Shown here piece after piece: positions 16,701 through 24,685 of a DNA stretch of 64,000 nucleotides. The stretch is taken from the NCBI GenBank assembly GCA_003669585.1, contig QWOQ01000011.1, positions 62,001 through 126,000 of the forward strand. The letters run 5' to 3'. A model generated the notes under the pieces. It saw only the letters and a program-made list of their open reading frames with translations, made no database searches and was not told where the DNA came from. The position numbers were made by a program, and so were the translations under genes. The DNA is from Planctomycetota bacterium. GTDB taxonomy: Bacteria > Planctomycetota > Planctomycetia > Pirellulales > UBA1268. Every line of letters starts with the position of its first letter. Within the stretch, counting starts at the first letter, position 1.

Positions 16701-16888
16701 TCATTTCTTTAATCCAGACTGCTTCAGGAAACTGTTTAGCGTACCGGGTGCCAGGCGTCAGACGGTTTACCGGGCACGGTCACTCGACCAGGCTTCACCA
16801 AATGCTTAAATTGTCTGTGGCTACCCTGTGTTGCGACTAAGAACCACTTGTCCTCATGGAGCATTCGCAGTATTTCGCTGACTTTCAT
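16701..16888 (-). pseudogene. hicA: HicA toxin, frameshifted near the C-terminus
   Basis: Starts MKVSEILRMLHEDKWFLVAT, QGSHRQFKH, GRVTVPGKPSDA, then leaves frame and stops at TAA 16736-16738. The expected ending LAPGTLNSFLKQSGLKK is present in another frame and stops at TGA 16701, just before hicB. Total length 188 nt (3n+2) agrees with a one-base deletion or two-base insertion near 16755. The product would lack the last helix; GSH with the catalytic His is retained, so partial function cannot be excluded. Confidence 0.85.
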
Positions 16889-16940
16889 TCGGGCAGAATA
16901 TCAAGGAGCGGAAATCTACGCAGAGTGATTCCATCTTGCG

Positions 16941-17031
16941 GCCCAACGACCAAGGTAACCTGGCGGCGGTCAAGAACCTCTGATTTTAAAATCCGCCCGA
17001 TCCGCCGCTCGGGTTCACCGCATTGTTCGGC
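16941..17031 (-). repeat. attC site of the first PHB-depolymerase-like cassette
   Basis: Outer boxes gcccaac and gttcggc, 91 bp; arms ggtaacctggcggcggt and ccgccgctcgggttcaccgc. Same subfamily as the sites at 7617 and 19395. Confidence 0.92.
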
Positions 17032-17074
17032 TACGACGCACGCGAAAATGCTAAATCGCTTGTCGGGCCTTTGC

Positions 17075-17995
17075 TCACTTCTTACGATCGGCATGATTGC
17101 CTTTGAGGAAATCCAGTAACGCTTGCTCTGGGATTCCACGCTCTGCACCATGCCCTTCATGCTGAACTTTGTAATGGATTACGTCGCCGTCGAGATAGCT
17201 GAAAACCTCCAAATTGCCGCTGATTCGGGATGGCTCCGTGATCCTTTTCCCCTCATGTCCCATGTGACGGGCCCAAACAAACGTCGACTCTTCGGCGGCA
17301 ACAAACGTCAGTTTGCCGTCTTTGCCTGGAATCGCTCTTGAAGGTCCGCCCATGTATGGAACGAGATCGTCTTTCAGCCCCGAGATATTCATCAGTCGCT
17401 TGCCCTTAACGGGAGTCGCCGCAACTGTGTAATTGTTGTCGTCGCCCTTGGCCTTGAAGTCCTTGCCGTCGTACTGCATCACGTTAAGAGGACTGACGGC
17501 GCTGATGTAGTTGCGAACGTGTGACAGGTCGCTTTCGATCATCAGTTGATTCACCAGAGCTGATCCGTTGGACGAGCCCATGATCGTAAAGTTCTTTGGA
17601 TCGACGTTGTCCGCTTTGGCCAGTTTCTCAACAATCGCTTCAATGAATTCGCAATCATCGGCTTTGGATCGCTCGGCAACAATGTTCCAACTCTCGCGAT
17701 AGCCCTGCGGAAACACTGTGATGTACTGCGACGCTATGGTCTTGCGGTGTCGGCTGAATCCGCGCATGGCTTCCCGTGCGTGACCGCCGTTACCGTGTAG
17801 GAAGATGAAAACCGGAAGCCTATTCTTCCCTGCGTGTTCGGGAACATGGACGTAATACGGACGCTGAAAAGCCGTCTCCTGCGACCACGACTGAGTAATG
17901 ACGTACTCGCCCGTGGTGACGGGATCGGAAGCGACAGATCCGGTCGGAGCAACGGCGACAAAAAATGCAGCAATACAGAGAGAATGAAATTGCAT
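17075..17995 (-). CDS. secreted alpha/beta hydrolase, PHB depolymerase-like (COG3509)
   Basis: A 306-residue exported esterase starting MQFHSLCIAAFFVAVAPTG. Motifs: PVFIFLHGNGGHARE (oxyanion hole), TVFPQGYRESWN, IMGSSNGSALVNQL with the nucleophile Ser in a G-x-S-x-G-like elbow (GSSNGS), and a C-terminal HEGHGAERGIP with the likely catalytic His. This is the LpqC/feruloyl esterase/PHB depolymerase family; the natural ester is unknown. Distantly related to the protein at 21341 but separately acquired. Confidence 0.85.
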   Translation of the reverse strand: MQFHSLCIAAFFVAVAPTGSVASDPVTTGEYVITQSWSQETAFQRPYYVHVPEHAGKNRLPVFIFLHGNGGHAREAMRGFSRHRKTIASQYITVFPQGYRESWNIVAERSKADDCEFIEAIVEKLAKADNVDPKNFTIMGSSNGSALVNQLMIESDLSHVRNYISAVSPLNVMQYDGKDFKAKGDDNNYTVAATPVKGKRLMNISGLKDDLVPYMGGPSRAIPGKDGKLTFVAAEESTFVWARHMGHEGKRITEPSRISGNLEVFSYLDGDVIHYKVQHEGHGAERGIPEQALLDFLKGNHADRKK

Positions 17996-18071
17996 TTTAT
18001 GGTTTCCGAGCATTCTTTACGGATGCTCCTGCCGTACTTCATCGTCGTTGCAGTCAGATACGCTTTCGGCT

Positions 18072-18160
18072 GCCCAACGATCAAGTTGAGCGGCTCGCGA
18101 CCAAGGGATTATCCACACCGACCGATTTTATCGCGAGTCCGCTGCATCGCTTGGTTCTGC
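18072..18160 (-). repeat. attC site of the 166-aa membrane protein cassette
   Basis: Outer boxes gcccaac and gttctgc, 89 bp, core cgcgaccaagggattatcca. The gttctgc box matches the cassette start at 18755 (gcagaac) exactly. Confidence 0.94.
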
Positions 18161-18173
18161 CGAGTTTGTGCGT

Positions 18174-18674
18174 CTACAGGGCTACTTTCTCGCGAGCCAT
18201 TGACACCCAATCGGCTACAGAAGCTAGTCGCGGAAAACGGATCAACATGAGAACAAGAAGCGCGATCGGTACGGCAAGGAACCAGCGGGGCACTCCTCCA
18301 AATCCACCAGTCAGGGCAAAGCAACTCAGAAACCCGGCAGCTTCCAGCATGGCCATTCCGACTATGTGTCCCGTCTGGAAAGGCGAGACAAGCGATTCTG
18401 CAGCGATCTGCGTTTTCCCACGGAACGCCGCAAGTCCAGCACGCCGGACGATGGGTGGAACCACAAAAGACATCACAACACTCATAGCGGCAAAGCCGAG
18501 TGGGATCAGCGGCAATGCGTTGGAATACTCAGCGAAGCGAAGACCCTGCGAAACAACGAAGCCGAGGTACGCCGCAACGCCGGCCATGAGCGCTGCATGA
18601 ATGATCTGAAGCGAACGGACCTGGGGAGCAATCTCATTCGCGGTGGCGTCGGAATCTGCGATCGATAGCGGCAT
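18174..18674 (-). CDS. orphan membrane protein, four predicted TM segments
   Basis: A 166-residue hydrophobic protein of unrecognised family. Segments: IIHAALMAGVAAYLGFVVSQ, LPLIPLGFAAMSVVMSFVV, GHIVGMAMLEAAGFLSCFAL and WFLAVPIALLVLMLIRFP. The four-helix layout with a conserved-looking H in the first helix resembles proteins annotated only as hypothetical membrane proteins in planctomycetes. Alone in its cassette. Confidence 0.75.
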   Translation of the reverse strand: MPLSIADSDATANEIAPQVRSLQIIHAALMAGVAAYLGFVVSQGLRFAEYSNALPLIPLGFAAMSVVMSFVVPPIVRRAGLAAFRGKTQIAAESLVSPFQTGHIVGMAMLEAAGFLSCFALTGGFGGVPRWFLAVPIALLVLMLIRFPRLASVADWVSMAREKVAL

Positions 18675-18754
18675 GCTTCAGTCTCGAGTGATGAGGAGGC
18701 GGTGCTTGCTCGTAGTGGCGAAGGGGCTTGGTTATAGCAGGACGTCATTGGCGG

Positions 18755-18817
18755 GCAGAACGACCAAGCTCAGGGGCGCGCCGCTTTTGGCGCGTCCCCT
18801 GCATCGCCCGGTTGGGC
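18755..18817 (-). repeat. short attC site of the peroxiredoxin cassette
   Basis: Outer boxes gcagaac and gttgggc, 63 bp. Near-perfect stem aggggcgcgccgc-tttt-ggcgcgtcccct. Same short type as the sites at 26826 and 28892. Confidence 0.9.
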
Positions 18818-19372
18818 GTTCTGGCGTAACCAGGCCAGAACATCAGCCGCGTTCTGATCGGGAGGAAAGACTGGATAAAACACCTTCTTGATTTGTCCAT
18901 TCTCGACAATGAGCGCTAATCGTTTGTACAACTCCATGTCCGCCACATTGAAGGTAGGTAAACGTAGCAGCTGCTTTAGACGATGTCCGCTGTCGCTTAG
19001 CAATTCGAAAGGGAGATGCAGACGATGCCGGGCCTCCCTCTGGTAGTCCGTGGTCTGTGCGCTCAATCCAAAGACTGATGCATTGAGTGATTTCAGCTCG
19101 GCGTAGTGGTCCCGAAAGGAGCAGGACTGAGGCGTGCAACCGCGAGCGCCCGGTATGCCGTCCCAACCGTCGGGCAACGGCACACCTGGACGCCCGGTCA
19201 TCGGATACACATAGAGGACAAAGCGTCCGGGTATGGCACTGAGGTCGACGGTCGCGCCGTTGGTGGCGGCGAGCGCAACCTTCGGCAGCTTCACGCCCGG
19301 TAAATGTGACGCCGCACCATCGTCAACGGGGCGCGGTAGATCCTTCGGCAGCTCAGAGAGATTCGTACTCAT
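18770..19372 (-). CDS. peroxiredoxin (AhpC/TSA-Redoxin family)
   Basis: A 200-residue thioredoxin-fold peroxidase. The active site reads GIPGARGCTPQSCSFRD, with a peroxidatic Cys and a second Cys five residues on, as in Prx Q/BCP-like proteins that form an internal disulphide. RFVLYVYPMTGRPGVPLP precedes it, and FELLSDSGHRL is the typical strand-helix. It would reduce peroxides with thioredoxin-type donors in the cytosol. The stop is inside attC. Confidence 0.88.
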   Translation of the reverse strand: MSTNLSELPKDLPRPVDDGAASHLPGVKLPKVALAATNGATVDLSAIPGRFVLYVYPMTGRPGVPLPDGWDGIPGARGCTPQSCSFRDHYAELKSLNASVFGLSAQTTDYQREARHRLHLPFELLSDSGHRLKQLLRLPTFNVADMELYKRLALIVENGQIKKVFYPVFPPDQNAADVLAWLRQNAQPGDAGDAPKAARP

Positions 19373-19394
19373 GTGCCTCTCACAGTTATTGACG

Positions 19395-19485
19395 CCCTAA
19401 CGACGGCGGTAACCGGGCCGCCGCCAGACAACTATGATTTCAAAACGGGCGTGTTCGGCGGCTCCGGTTCACCGCTTTGTTCTGC
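19395..19485 (-). repeat. attC site of the 200-aa membrane protein cassette
   Basis: Outer boxes ccctaac and gttctgc, 91 bp, arms ggcggtaaccgggccgccgcc and ggcggctccggttcaccgc. The gttctgc box matches the cassette start at 20053 (gcagaac). Confidence 0.93.
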
Positions 19486-20040
19486 TTCGCGTTGGAGGTT
19501 GAAACGGCCAGCATTCGTCGCAGTATTGCCTTCGGATTTCGAGAATTGCCGCAGGAGCAACCAGAATGCAGTACCGGAGAGTAAGACCGGTGGAATCAAG
19601 CCAAAGCCAAAGTAGCAAAGCGCGAGCGGTAGTTCATTCCAACTCCCGCCAACCATGACAACAGCACAAAGGCTGGCAAATATCGCAGCCCAACAGAACG
19701 CCGCACCGTGAATTGTGTAACCATTCAATGAATGAATTCGTCGAAGGTAGAAGGCAATCGGCATTCCGATAACGCCCGCTACAAAGTAGCAACTGACGGT
19801 GCCGAGTGTGAGGGCAATTACAGGAAGTACAAGAATGCTAGCCGGATTGACCTCGGATCCGAAATATTCACCGACGATACCAACCAGTAGAACCAAGGCA
19901 ACGAACGCAAGTGGAGCAACAGCAGGTGCCCAAAATAAGGCCCTCCAGAGCGTACGATTGGATGGCATAAGCTTGACGGTCCCTGATGACAGAGCCACAG
20001 ACGTTGAGTGATCGGGATTCTCGTTATTCATGACAAACAT
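19432..20040 (-). CDS. orphan membrane protein, four predicted TM segments
   Basis: About 200 residues; the second ATG (MNNENPD) is as likely a start as the first. Hydrophobic segments: LFWAPAVAPLAFVALVLLVG, ASILVLPVIALTLGTVSCYF, GAAFCWAAIFASLCAVVMVG, LALCYFGFGLIPPVLLSGTA. The soluble C-terminal tail (GEPEPPNTPVLKS) is encoded by the attC stem, showing how an attC can add a C-terminal extension. The tail of the protein at 26276 (GEREPPMTQDLKS) is similar for the same reason. Confidence 0.75.
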   Translation of the reverse strand: MFVMNNENPDHSTSVALSSGTVKLMPSNRTLWRALFWAPAVAPLAFVALVLLVGIVGEYFGSEVNPASILVLPVIALTLGTVSCYFVAGVIGMPIAFYLRRIHSLNGYTIHGAAFCWAAIFASLCAVVMVGGSWNELPLALCYFGFGLIPPVLLSGTAFWLLLRQFSKSEGNTATNAGRFNLQREAEQSGEPEPPNTPVLKS

Positions 20041-20052
20041 TCAATCTCGTTG

Positions 20053-20183
20053 GCAGAACGTCTCAATCGCTGGTACCGCTGGGGCGACACTGCGCGTCGA
20101 GAGCAAGGTTAATGTTGGAATTAAAGGAAATCATGGAAGAAAGTAGAGAGCCCCAGCGGTTGTCCAGCCGCGTCTTGTTGGGC
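20053..20183 (-). repeat. long attC site of the 72-aa membrane protein cassette
   Basis: Outer boxes gcagaac and gttgggc, 131 bp, the longest site here; arms cgctggtaccgctggggc and gccccagcggttgtccagcc. The gttgggc box matches the cassette start at 20650 (gcccaac). Confidence 0.88.
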
Positions 20184-20226
20184 TTTTGGGATTCTTGATT
20201 TGATGGTTCTGCGTGCCAACATGGAA

Positions 20227-20445
20227 TCACTGGTCTAAGAAACTCTCGAAAACAAATCCGAATACGCGTGGAAAAAGCGCACCCAAGATAGCGCCAAGAA
20301 CAGCTCCAACCCCAGCCACAAGTGCGATTCCCGTGAAGATGTCGAACGGAAAGCGATGAAAAGCGAAAAAGTAGGCTATTGGCACAATGATGCCGAATAA
20401 AATGGCTCCGAATGTTGCAGCGAGGACTCTCTTGACGGTTTTCAT
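20227..20445 (-). CDS. small orphan membrane protein
   Basis: 72 residues with two transmembrane segments: VLAATFGAILFGIIVPIAYF and IALVAGVGAVLGAILGALF, the latter rich in Gly and Ala with a GxxxG-like pattern suited to helix packing. No family recognised. About 200 bp of apparently noncoding leader separates it from the preceding attC, longer than usual for a cassette and a possible place for its own promoter. Confidence 0.7.
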   Translation of the reverse strand: MKTVKRVLAATFGAILFGIIVPIAYFFAFHRFPFDIFTGIALVAGVGAVLGAILGALFPRVFGFVFESFLDQ

Positions 20446-20649
20446 GGTGTAGGACTTGTGCTTTGTAGAGTGACGTTGGAAGTAATTCGTGTTCTCCTAG
20501 TCGCCGGAGCATGACCGGTCATTGCGGGGACTCCATTGCAAAAGCGAGCAAAGATTATACAGTTGAATTTTATCATCCATGCAATAGGCGGAATGCAAGA
20601 GGTCGTGAAACAAATCTCTGAGCGGCTTGTTTTGCTGGGGCATGAATTG

Positions 20650-20738
20650 GCCCAACGCTGGCGATCAGCAGATCGCGATCAAGGGATTATCCATGCCGCT
20701 GGGCCTCATCGCGAGTCTGCTGCATCGCGTGGTTCTGG
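20650..20738 (-). repeat. attC site of the 133-aa lipoprotein cassette
   Basis: Outer boxes gcccaac and gttctgg, 89 bp, core gatcaagggattatccatgc; nearly the same family as the site at 8907. Confidence 0.93.
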
Positions 20739-20814
20739 CTTGCAGCGATTGGCCCCAAGGATTCTCCCACGCTTCAGTTGATGTGGCCTCGGCAGCATAA
20801 GCTGCTCGCCGCAA

Positions 20815-21216
20815 TCAATATTTCTTTGGTGATTTGAACTCTGGGGGTTGGATTTGTGGCGAGTCGACCCCAACAGCCTTCAGTTCAGTGAGCCACTTGT
20901 CGCGATCGAGGCCCGTCGTGACTTTATCGGTGTCCGAGTCAATCACGAAAAACCCTGGGGCGTGGTCCGGATGAGGCGGAATACCTTTCTTGGGCTCGAT
21001 TCTCCCGAAAATATATTTGCCGGAGTTGCCGAGCTCAGCGACGTGGGGTCCGGCAATATTTTCTCCGCCCTTTATAGCAGGTTTTACGAGACCGGCCTCG
21101 GAGCCGCTTGCGAAGAAGACCGCGTATCCATTTGGCAGCGGTTCGCCTTGGCTGCAGCCGACGAGAAGCGTCGCTATCAAAATGTACGTCGGGAAGTTGC
21201 TCTGCGTCTTCGGCAT
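20815..21216 (-). CDS. putative lipoprotein
   Basis: A 133-residue protein with a lipoprotein signal peptide, YILIATLLVGCSQGE, whose Cys would be lipid-modified. The mature part (NGYAVFFASGSEAGL, GKYIFGRIEPKKG, FFVIDSDTDKVTTGLDRDKW) looks like a small globular domain of unknown type. Orphan cassette gene; location predicted at a membrane surface. Confidence 0.75.
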   Translation of the reverse strand: MPKTQSNFPTYILIATLLVGCSQGEPLPNGYAVFFASGSEAGLVKPAIKGGENIAGPHVAELGNSGKYIFGRIEPKKGIPPHPDHAPGFFVIDSDTDKVTTGLDRDKWLTELKAVGVDSPQIQPPEFKSPKKY

Positions 21217-21243
21217 CGTAATCGCTCCTACTGTAAGGGATTG

Positions 21244-21331
21244 ACAGAACGATTGCGATCAGCGGCTCGCGGCCTTGGACGATCCACACCGCCGGATTTT
21301 ATCGCGAGTCTGCTGCATCGCTTGGTTCGGC
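21244..21331 (-). repeat. attC site of the first cassette of the distal array
   Basis: Outer boxes acagaac and gttcggc, 88 bp, core cgcggccttggacgatccac. The gttcggc box is identical to the attI-junction box at 22270, so this cassette was inserted at attI. Confidence 0.95.
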
Positions 21332-21340
21332 TGACGGAAA

Positions 21341-22252
21341 TCATTTCATGGGGTGTTGCTGGAAGAACTCCCACATCATGTCGTTGGCTGATATGTCCCG
21401 CGTGGACACGCCAAGGGACCGCATTCGGGGCTCATTCCCCGGCCAGGTATGCCCCCCTCCTTCGATGACCACGAGCACTACCTCTGCACCTTCTTTGCCG
21501 AACTCGTAGCGCACTTGCTTTACAGTCGTGCCGTCTTTCTCGCGATCCGGCAATTGCGTAGTGCGAGGGTTTTTCTTGCACTCGTTGGCATCCACCCACG
21601 CATTGATTGAGTGATCCACTGAGTAGAACTCTGTGCCGGTTGGCCCGCGTCCTTTGCCGCCCGAAAATGGGGCGAACTCGTCGGCATCGCCATGAAAGTG
21701 CATGACGGGCACGGCGCGGCCGGGGCGGCAATCCTTTGTTCCCATGGGCCCGCTGACGGGGGCGATCGCGGCGATACGATCTGACATTTCGGATGCGAGT
21801 CTGTAGGCCATCATGGCGCCGTTTGACATGCCCGTAGCAAAAACACGGCGGCGATCCACATTTGCAACTCCCTCTAAATCATCCAAGACGTGCCTAACAA
21901 AGGCAACATCATCCACATTACGGGCAGATGCCTGACCGCAGCAGTTGCCCGCGTTAAAAGTCAGCATTCGCTCGAGGCGGCCGGTTCCCTCAGGGTAAAC
22001 GGCTATGAACCCCGACTGATCCGCCTTGTGGTTCAGGCCGCTGAAACCGACCATGTTGTGGGCATTCGCTCCCCCGCCGTGAAAAGCCAACACGACCGGC
22101 GTGGGCGAATCTGCGACGTACTGCGGCGGCACGTGCACCAAGTAGCTTCGCTCACTCCCATCTACTTGCACCGTGCGCGAATAATCGCCCGGGCTCAGAG
22201 GGCTTGCATCAGCCGCCAACAGCAGCGCGACAGCTACGAGCACATGCATCAA
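21341..22252 (-). CDS. secreted PHB-depolymerase-like esterase (COG3509)
   Basis: A 303-residue exported esterase beginning MMHVLVAVALLLAADASPLS. Motifs: PVVLAFHGGGANAHNM, AVYPEGTGRLE, NAGNCCGQASARNVDDVAFV, and FATGMSNGAMMAYRLA with the G-M-S-N-G nucleophile elbow; HFHGDADEF holds the acid region and IEGGGHTWPG the catalytic His. Typical of the LpqC/PHB depolymerase/feruloyl esterase group. It is the attI-proximal cassette of the distal array, 20 bp from the junction, the position best placed for expression from an integron promoter. Confidence 0.9.
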   Translation of the reverse strand: MMHVLVAVALLLAADASPLSPGDYSRTVQVDGSERSYLVHVPPQYVADSPTPVVLAFHGGGANAHNMVGFSGLNHKADQSGFIAVYPEGTGRLERMLTFNAGNCCGQASARNVDDVAFVRHVLDDLEGVANVDRRRVFATGMSNGAMMAYRLASEMSDRIAAIAPVSGPMGTKDCRPGRAVPVMHFHGDADEFAPFSGGKGRGPTGTEFYSVDHSINAWVDANECKKNPRTTQLPDREKDGTTVKQVRYEFGKEGAEVVLVVIEGGGHTWPGNEPRMRSLGVSTRDISANDMMWEFFQQHPMK

Positions 22253-22271
22253 GGATCACGCCTCCCAAAGC

Positions 22272-22405
22272 CGAACATAGTATTAGCCGTCACGCATAGT
22301 AAAGCGTTTCGACTCCGTTCATTTCTTTTCCTTCAAAATATTTATTGCAAATACGACAGTTGCGCATGATATTTGACGCATAACAAATGTGGAAGGAGCT
22401 TTGAT
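22272..22405. other. attI-like integration site, copy 1
   Basis: The sequence to the right of the box gccgaac (22270-22276, GTTCGGC on the minus strand) is nearly identical to that right of 31917-31923, whereas the sequences to the left differ entirely. This is what insertion of different cassettes at G|TT of a common attI produces. The repeated segment runs 22272-22432 with 4 mismatches in 161 bp against copy 2 and no indels. On the minus strand TTTACT and TACTAT with a 15-bp gap near the junction form a weak candidate cassette promoter. Confidence 0.85.
22345..22373 (+). promoter_or_regulatory. candidate promoter of the broken intI, copy 1
   Basis: TTGCAA and GATATT separated by 17 bp, 33 bp before the integrase ATG, with ggaaggag as ribosome site. 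No LexA box of the CTGT-N8-ACAG type was seen. Prediction from sequence only. Confidence 0.4.
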
Positions 22406-22690
22406 ATGCGTCAAGAAGGGCGACGGGTGGTGACACCGCTGAACACAGACCCGAGGTGGCCGGACGGGTATCGGGGTGTTGCGGGATCTGGGTGCGGTCG
22501 AAAAAACCATCCCGTATTGCGTGGACTGGGCGCGCAGTTTCTTTGCGCAGTTTCCCGGAAGGCGGCGACGCGATCTGGGGCGAACGGAGATTGAAATATT
22601 CCTGACGGAGCAGAGCCGTCGGGGTGGCTGTAAGCCGTCGCGAGCAACGGGTGGTTCGGCCCGCAATGTAGCGCCGATCAGCTTCACGGT
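22406..22690 (+). pseudogene. intI: integron integrase IntI, N-terminal remnant, frameshifted
   Basis: The ATG follows a good ribosome site. The first frame reads MRQEGRRVVTPLN to WPDGYRG, then a shift within GGGG at 22473-22476 continues as VLRDLGAVEKTIPYCVDWAR, SFFAQFPGRRRRDLGRTEIE, IFLTEQSRRGG. This matches the N-terminal SAM-like core-binding domain of IntI tyrosine recombinases (pattern W...F..F...R.P.DLG..EIE.FLT). About 90 of some 330 residues remain; the catalytic R-H-R-Y domain is missing. It ends at a block carrying a foreign DUF4832 gene. Confidence 0.8.
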
Positions 22691-22712
22691 TTCGGAATGG
22701 ACCCTGTCTTAC

Positions 22713-24101
22713 TTACCGAATTCTGATACCACCGAGCGAGAGCCACATGGCCGCGTCGGCGTCTTGGGTTGAGTTCGCGAATCGCATCGGCTTGCCCCCC
22801 TTGAGCGGATTGGGCACCCGCACCGCCAGAGTGTACTGGCCAACCGTCACCCCGCTGACGTCCAGCGTGTCTGTCCACACCCGCGGCTTGTCCCCCGGCA
22901 ACAGTTCGGTCAGCGTGCCGCTTCCGACCCACGTCTTCACCGCCTGACTGTCGTCGAGCAACCCGTATTCTGGTTTCCAGGCGTAGTAGAACGGGGCGAC
23001 CCCGCGATTCTCGATCTCGAGGCTCACGCTCAGCGTGCCGTCCTTTACGCTCCCGACCGTCACCGCCGGAGCGTGAAACTCGTACCCCATGCGCCGCACC
23101 TCCTCCTCGGCCCGCTGGACGCGGTCGGCAGGCTGCCTCTTCTCGAACATACCGCTGTCCATAAGCCAAGTGGCGTGCGTCGCCTCCACGCACTTGCGAA
23201 AGTTCTGAATTTCTTTCTTCTCCGGATTCTCGTCGAATACCCGCCCCCATGCCTCCGGGTGAATCTCACCTCCGATGGGGTGTGTCTTCCACCTGTCTTC
23301 GGCTTCCGGGCCGGCGTTCTTCAGGGCGGTCATGTAGAACCACTCGTCCCCCTTCTTACCGGTGTGCAGGGTGGCCCAGGCGAACGAGTCGTCGTGGTAG
23401 CCGAACTTGCGGTCGGCGTTCTTCGCCTTGTGGTAGTCCTTCTCGCCGGCTGGGTATCGCAGCAGCACCGGAGTGGTCTTGAACGCCCCTTTGTAGGCGT
23501 CCATCACTTCCAGTTGCACCGTCTTGCTGGCGAACAGTTCGTCCTTCGGGTAGGTGTGCCATTCACCCCAGGTGCCGAGCAGTCCGGCGGTGATGAACCC
23601 GATGCGGGGATCCCCATCGTACTTCTTGCCGAGGGCGGCGATGAACGTCTTCAGCGACCGCCGTAGGTTTTTGTCCTCGTAGTCCGGGGTTTCGATGAGG
23701 GCGGGCGGGAGCGGATGGGTGTTGGTGTACCGCCACTTCGTCACCCGCATCCCGTCCCTGACGAGAAACTCGGGGATGATGCCCTTCTTGCCAGGATACT
23801 CGAGGAAAATGCGGAACAAAGCCTGATGGCCGCGGGAAGCCGTGTCGTCGAGCATTGCCTCCAGCGGCTTCCAGTCGAACTCGTCGTACCCCTTCACTAT
23901 GGCCGAGTACGGCAGGTAGTTGAACTCCATGCTGTGCGAGAATTCACCCCGCTTGTCGGCTTGATACGGCACCAACCCCTTGAGCGGGTTGTCCACCGCG
24001 GAAGGGGAGTACATTAGGGGTTGGCGTAAATCGTCTGCAACTGAATATCCACATACGGGAACCAGAACCATGAAGAAAGTCAACAGACAGACGCGAGCCA
24101 T
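22713..24101 (-). CDS. secreted DUF4832 family protein
   Basis: A 462-residue exported protein, start MARVCLLTFFMVLVPVCGYS after ggaaggg. The mature part resembles DUF4832/DUF4874 proteins with a TIM-barrel glycoside-hydrolase-like core: DNPLKGLVPYQADKRG, FEWD-like region FNYLPYSAIV, ITAGLLGTWGEWHTYP (acidic residue at a barrel strand end), then an Ig-like C-terminal domain (APAVTVGSVKDGTLSVSLEI). Probably binds or cleaves a polysaccharide. Its GC content and G/C-ending codons are far above its neighbours and there is no attC at its 3' end, so it is probably not an ordinary cassette but a foreign block that interrupts intI. Confidence 0.8.
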   Translation of the reverse strand: MARVCLLTFFMVLVPVCGYSVADDLRQPLMYSPSAVDNPLKGLVPYQADKRGEFSHSMEFNYLPYSAIVKGYDEFDWKPLEAMLDDTASRGHQALFRIFLEYPGKKGIIPEFLVRDGMRVTKWRYTNTHPLPPALIETPDYEDKNLRRSLKTFIAALGKKYDGDPRIGFITAGLLGTWGEWHTYPKDELFASKTVQLEVMDAYKGAFKTTPVLLRYPAGEKDYHKAKNADRKFGYHDDSFAWATLHTGKKGDEWFYMTALKNAGPEAEDRWKTHPIGGEIHPEAWGRVFDENPEKKEIQNFRKCVEATHATWLMDSGMFEKRQPADRVQRAEEEVRRMGYEFHAPAVTVGSVKDGTLSVSLEIENRGVAPFYYAWKPEYGLLDDSQAVKTWVGSGTLTELLPGDKPRVWTDTLDVSGVTVGQYTLAVRVPNPLKGGKPMRFANSTQDADAAMWLSLGGIRIR

Positions 24102-24118
24102 CTTAGTCCCTTCCACTC

Positions 24119-24144
24119 GTAGCGCCGAACGCGTTCAGCGCTAC
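24119..24144. repeat. REP-like inverted repeat
   Basis: GTAGCGC and GCGCTAC-type arms flank ccgaacgcgttca, a compact hairpin just upstream of the DUF4832 gene. It resembles short palindromic REP elements; only one copy was seen in the window. Confidence 0.45.
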
Positions 24145-24602
24145 GGATAAACCGCCTGATAAATTGAACTCACTGTGTCTTCTGGTCGAAACCTAAATCG
24201 TTCTTCTGAATCGAATATGAAGGCTTCACAAAGAATGATGAGCATCCTATCAAACGCTCACGCACAAAAGTGCGAACATCACACTGCCAACAAGCAAAGC
24301 GAAGGGCCATACGCCAAGTAAGATTATCAGTGAAAGTGGATTAGCGTTATTAATGTACCTGTTGGCGAAATAGCTGTCGCAATTGCCAAACCACACCCGA
24401 ATGTAATTATCCCAAGGAGCCGACCATTGGTGGCAGCAGGCACTTGGATTGCCTTAGAATATGTTTTCGGGGCAGATCGGAATCAGCTAACCGAAGTAAT
24501 CACGAATTTGATCGGTTATGGAGGCGTTTTTCCGCGTTACTTGGTGACGTCGTTTTATTGACGCTTGGGCGAGCAGGGGAACGGAACGGCGGTGACGAGC
24601 AT
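24145..24602. other. 458 bp without an intact gene
   Basis: No complete gene found. On the minus strand a stretch ending at TGA 24250 can be read as WDNYIRVWFGNCDSYFANRY followed by a hydrophobic helix (LSLIILLGVWPFALLVGSVM), but it has no start codon after the preceding stop near 24445. It may be the 3' end of a decayed membrane-protein cassette at the distal end of the proximal array. Confidence 0.4.
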
Positions 24603-24678
24603 TCCTAACGCGACCCAAGACACTCGAACTGGAAACCCACGGGGCCCACCCGAGTTCGGTGCAGTGACCTTGTTAGGC
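24603..24678 (-). repeat. attC site of the two-gene lipoprotein/membrane cassette
   Basis: Outer boxes tcctaac and gttaggc, 76 bp; arms cgaactggaaacccacg and ggcccacccgagttcg. It is the last recognisable site of the proximal array. Confidence 0.8.
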
Positions 24679-24685
24679 GTTTTGG

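Noticed and set aside
22640..22662. gttcggc box inside the integrase remnant as an attC end
   Set aside because: No palindromic partner arm, and the sequence reads as integrase-like protein.
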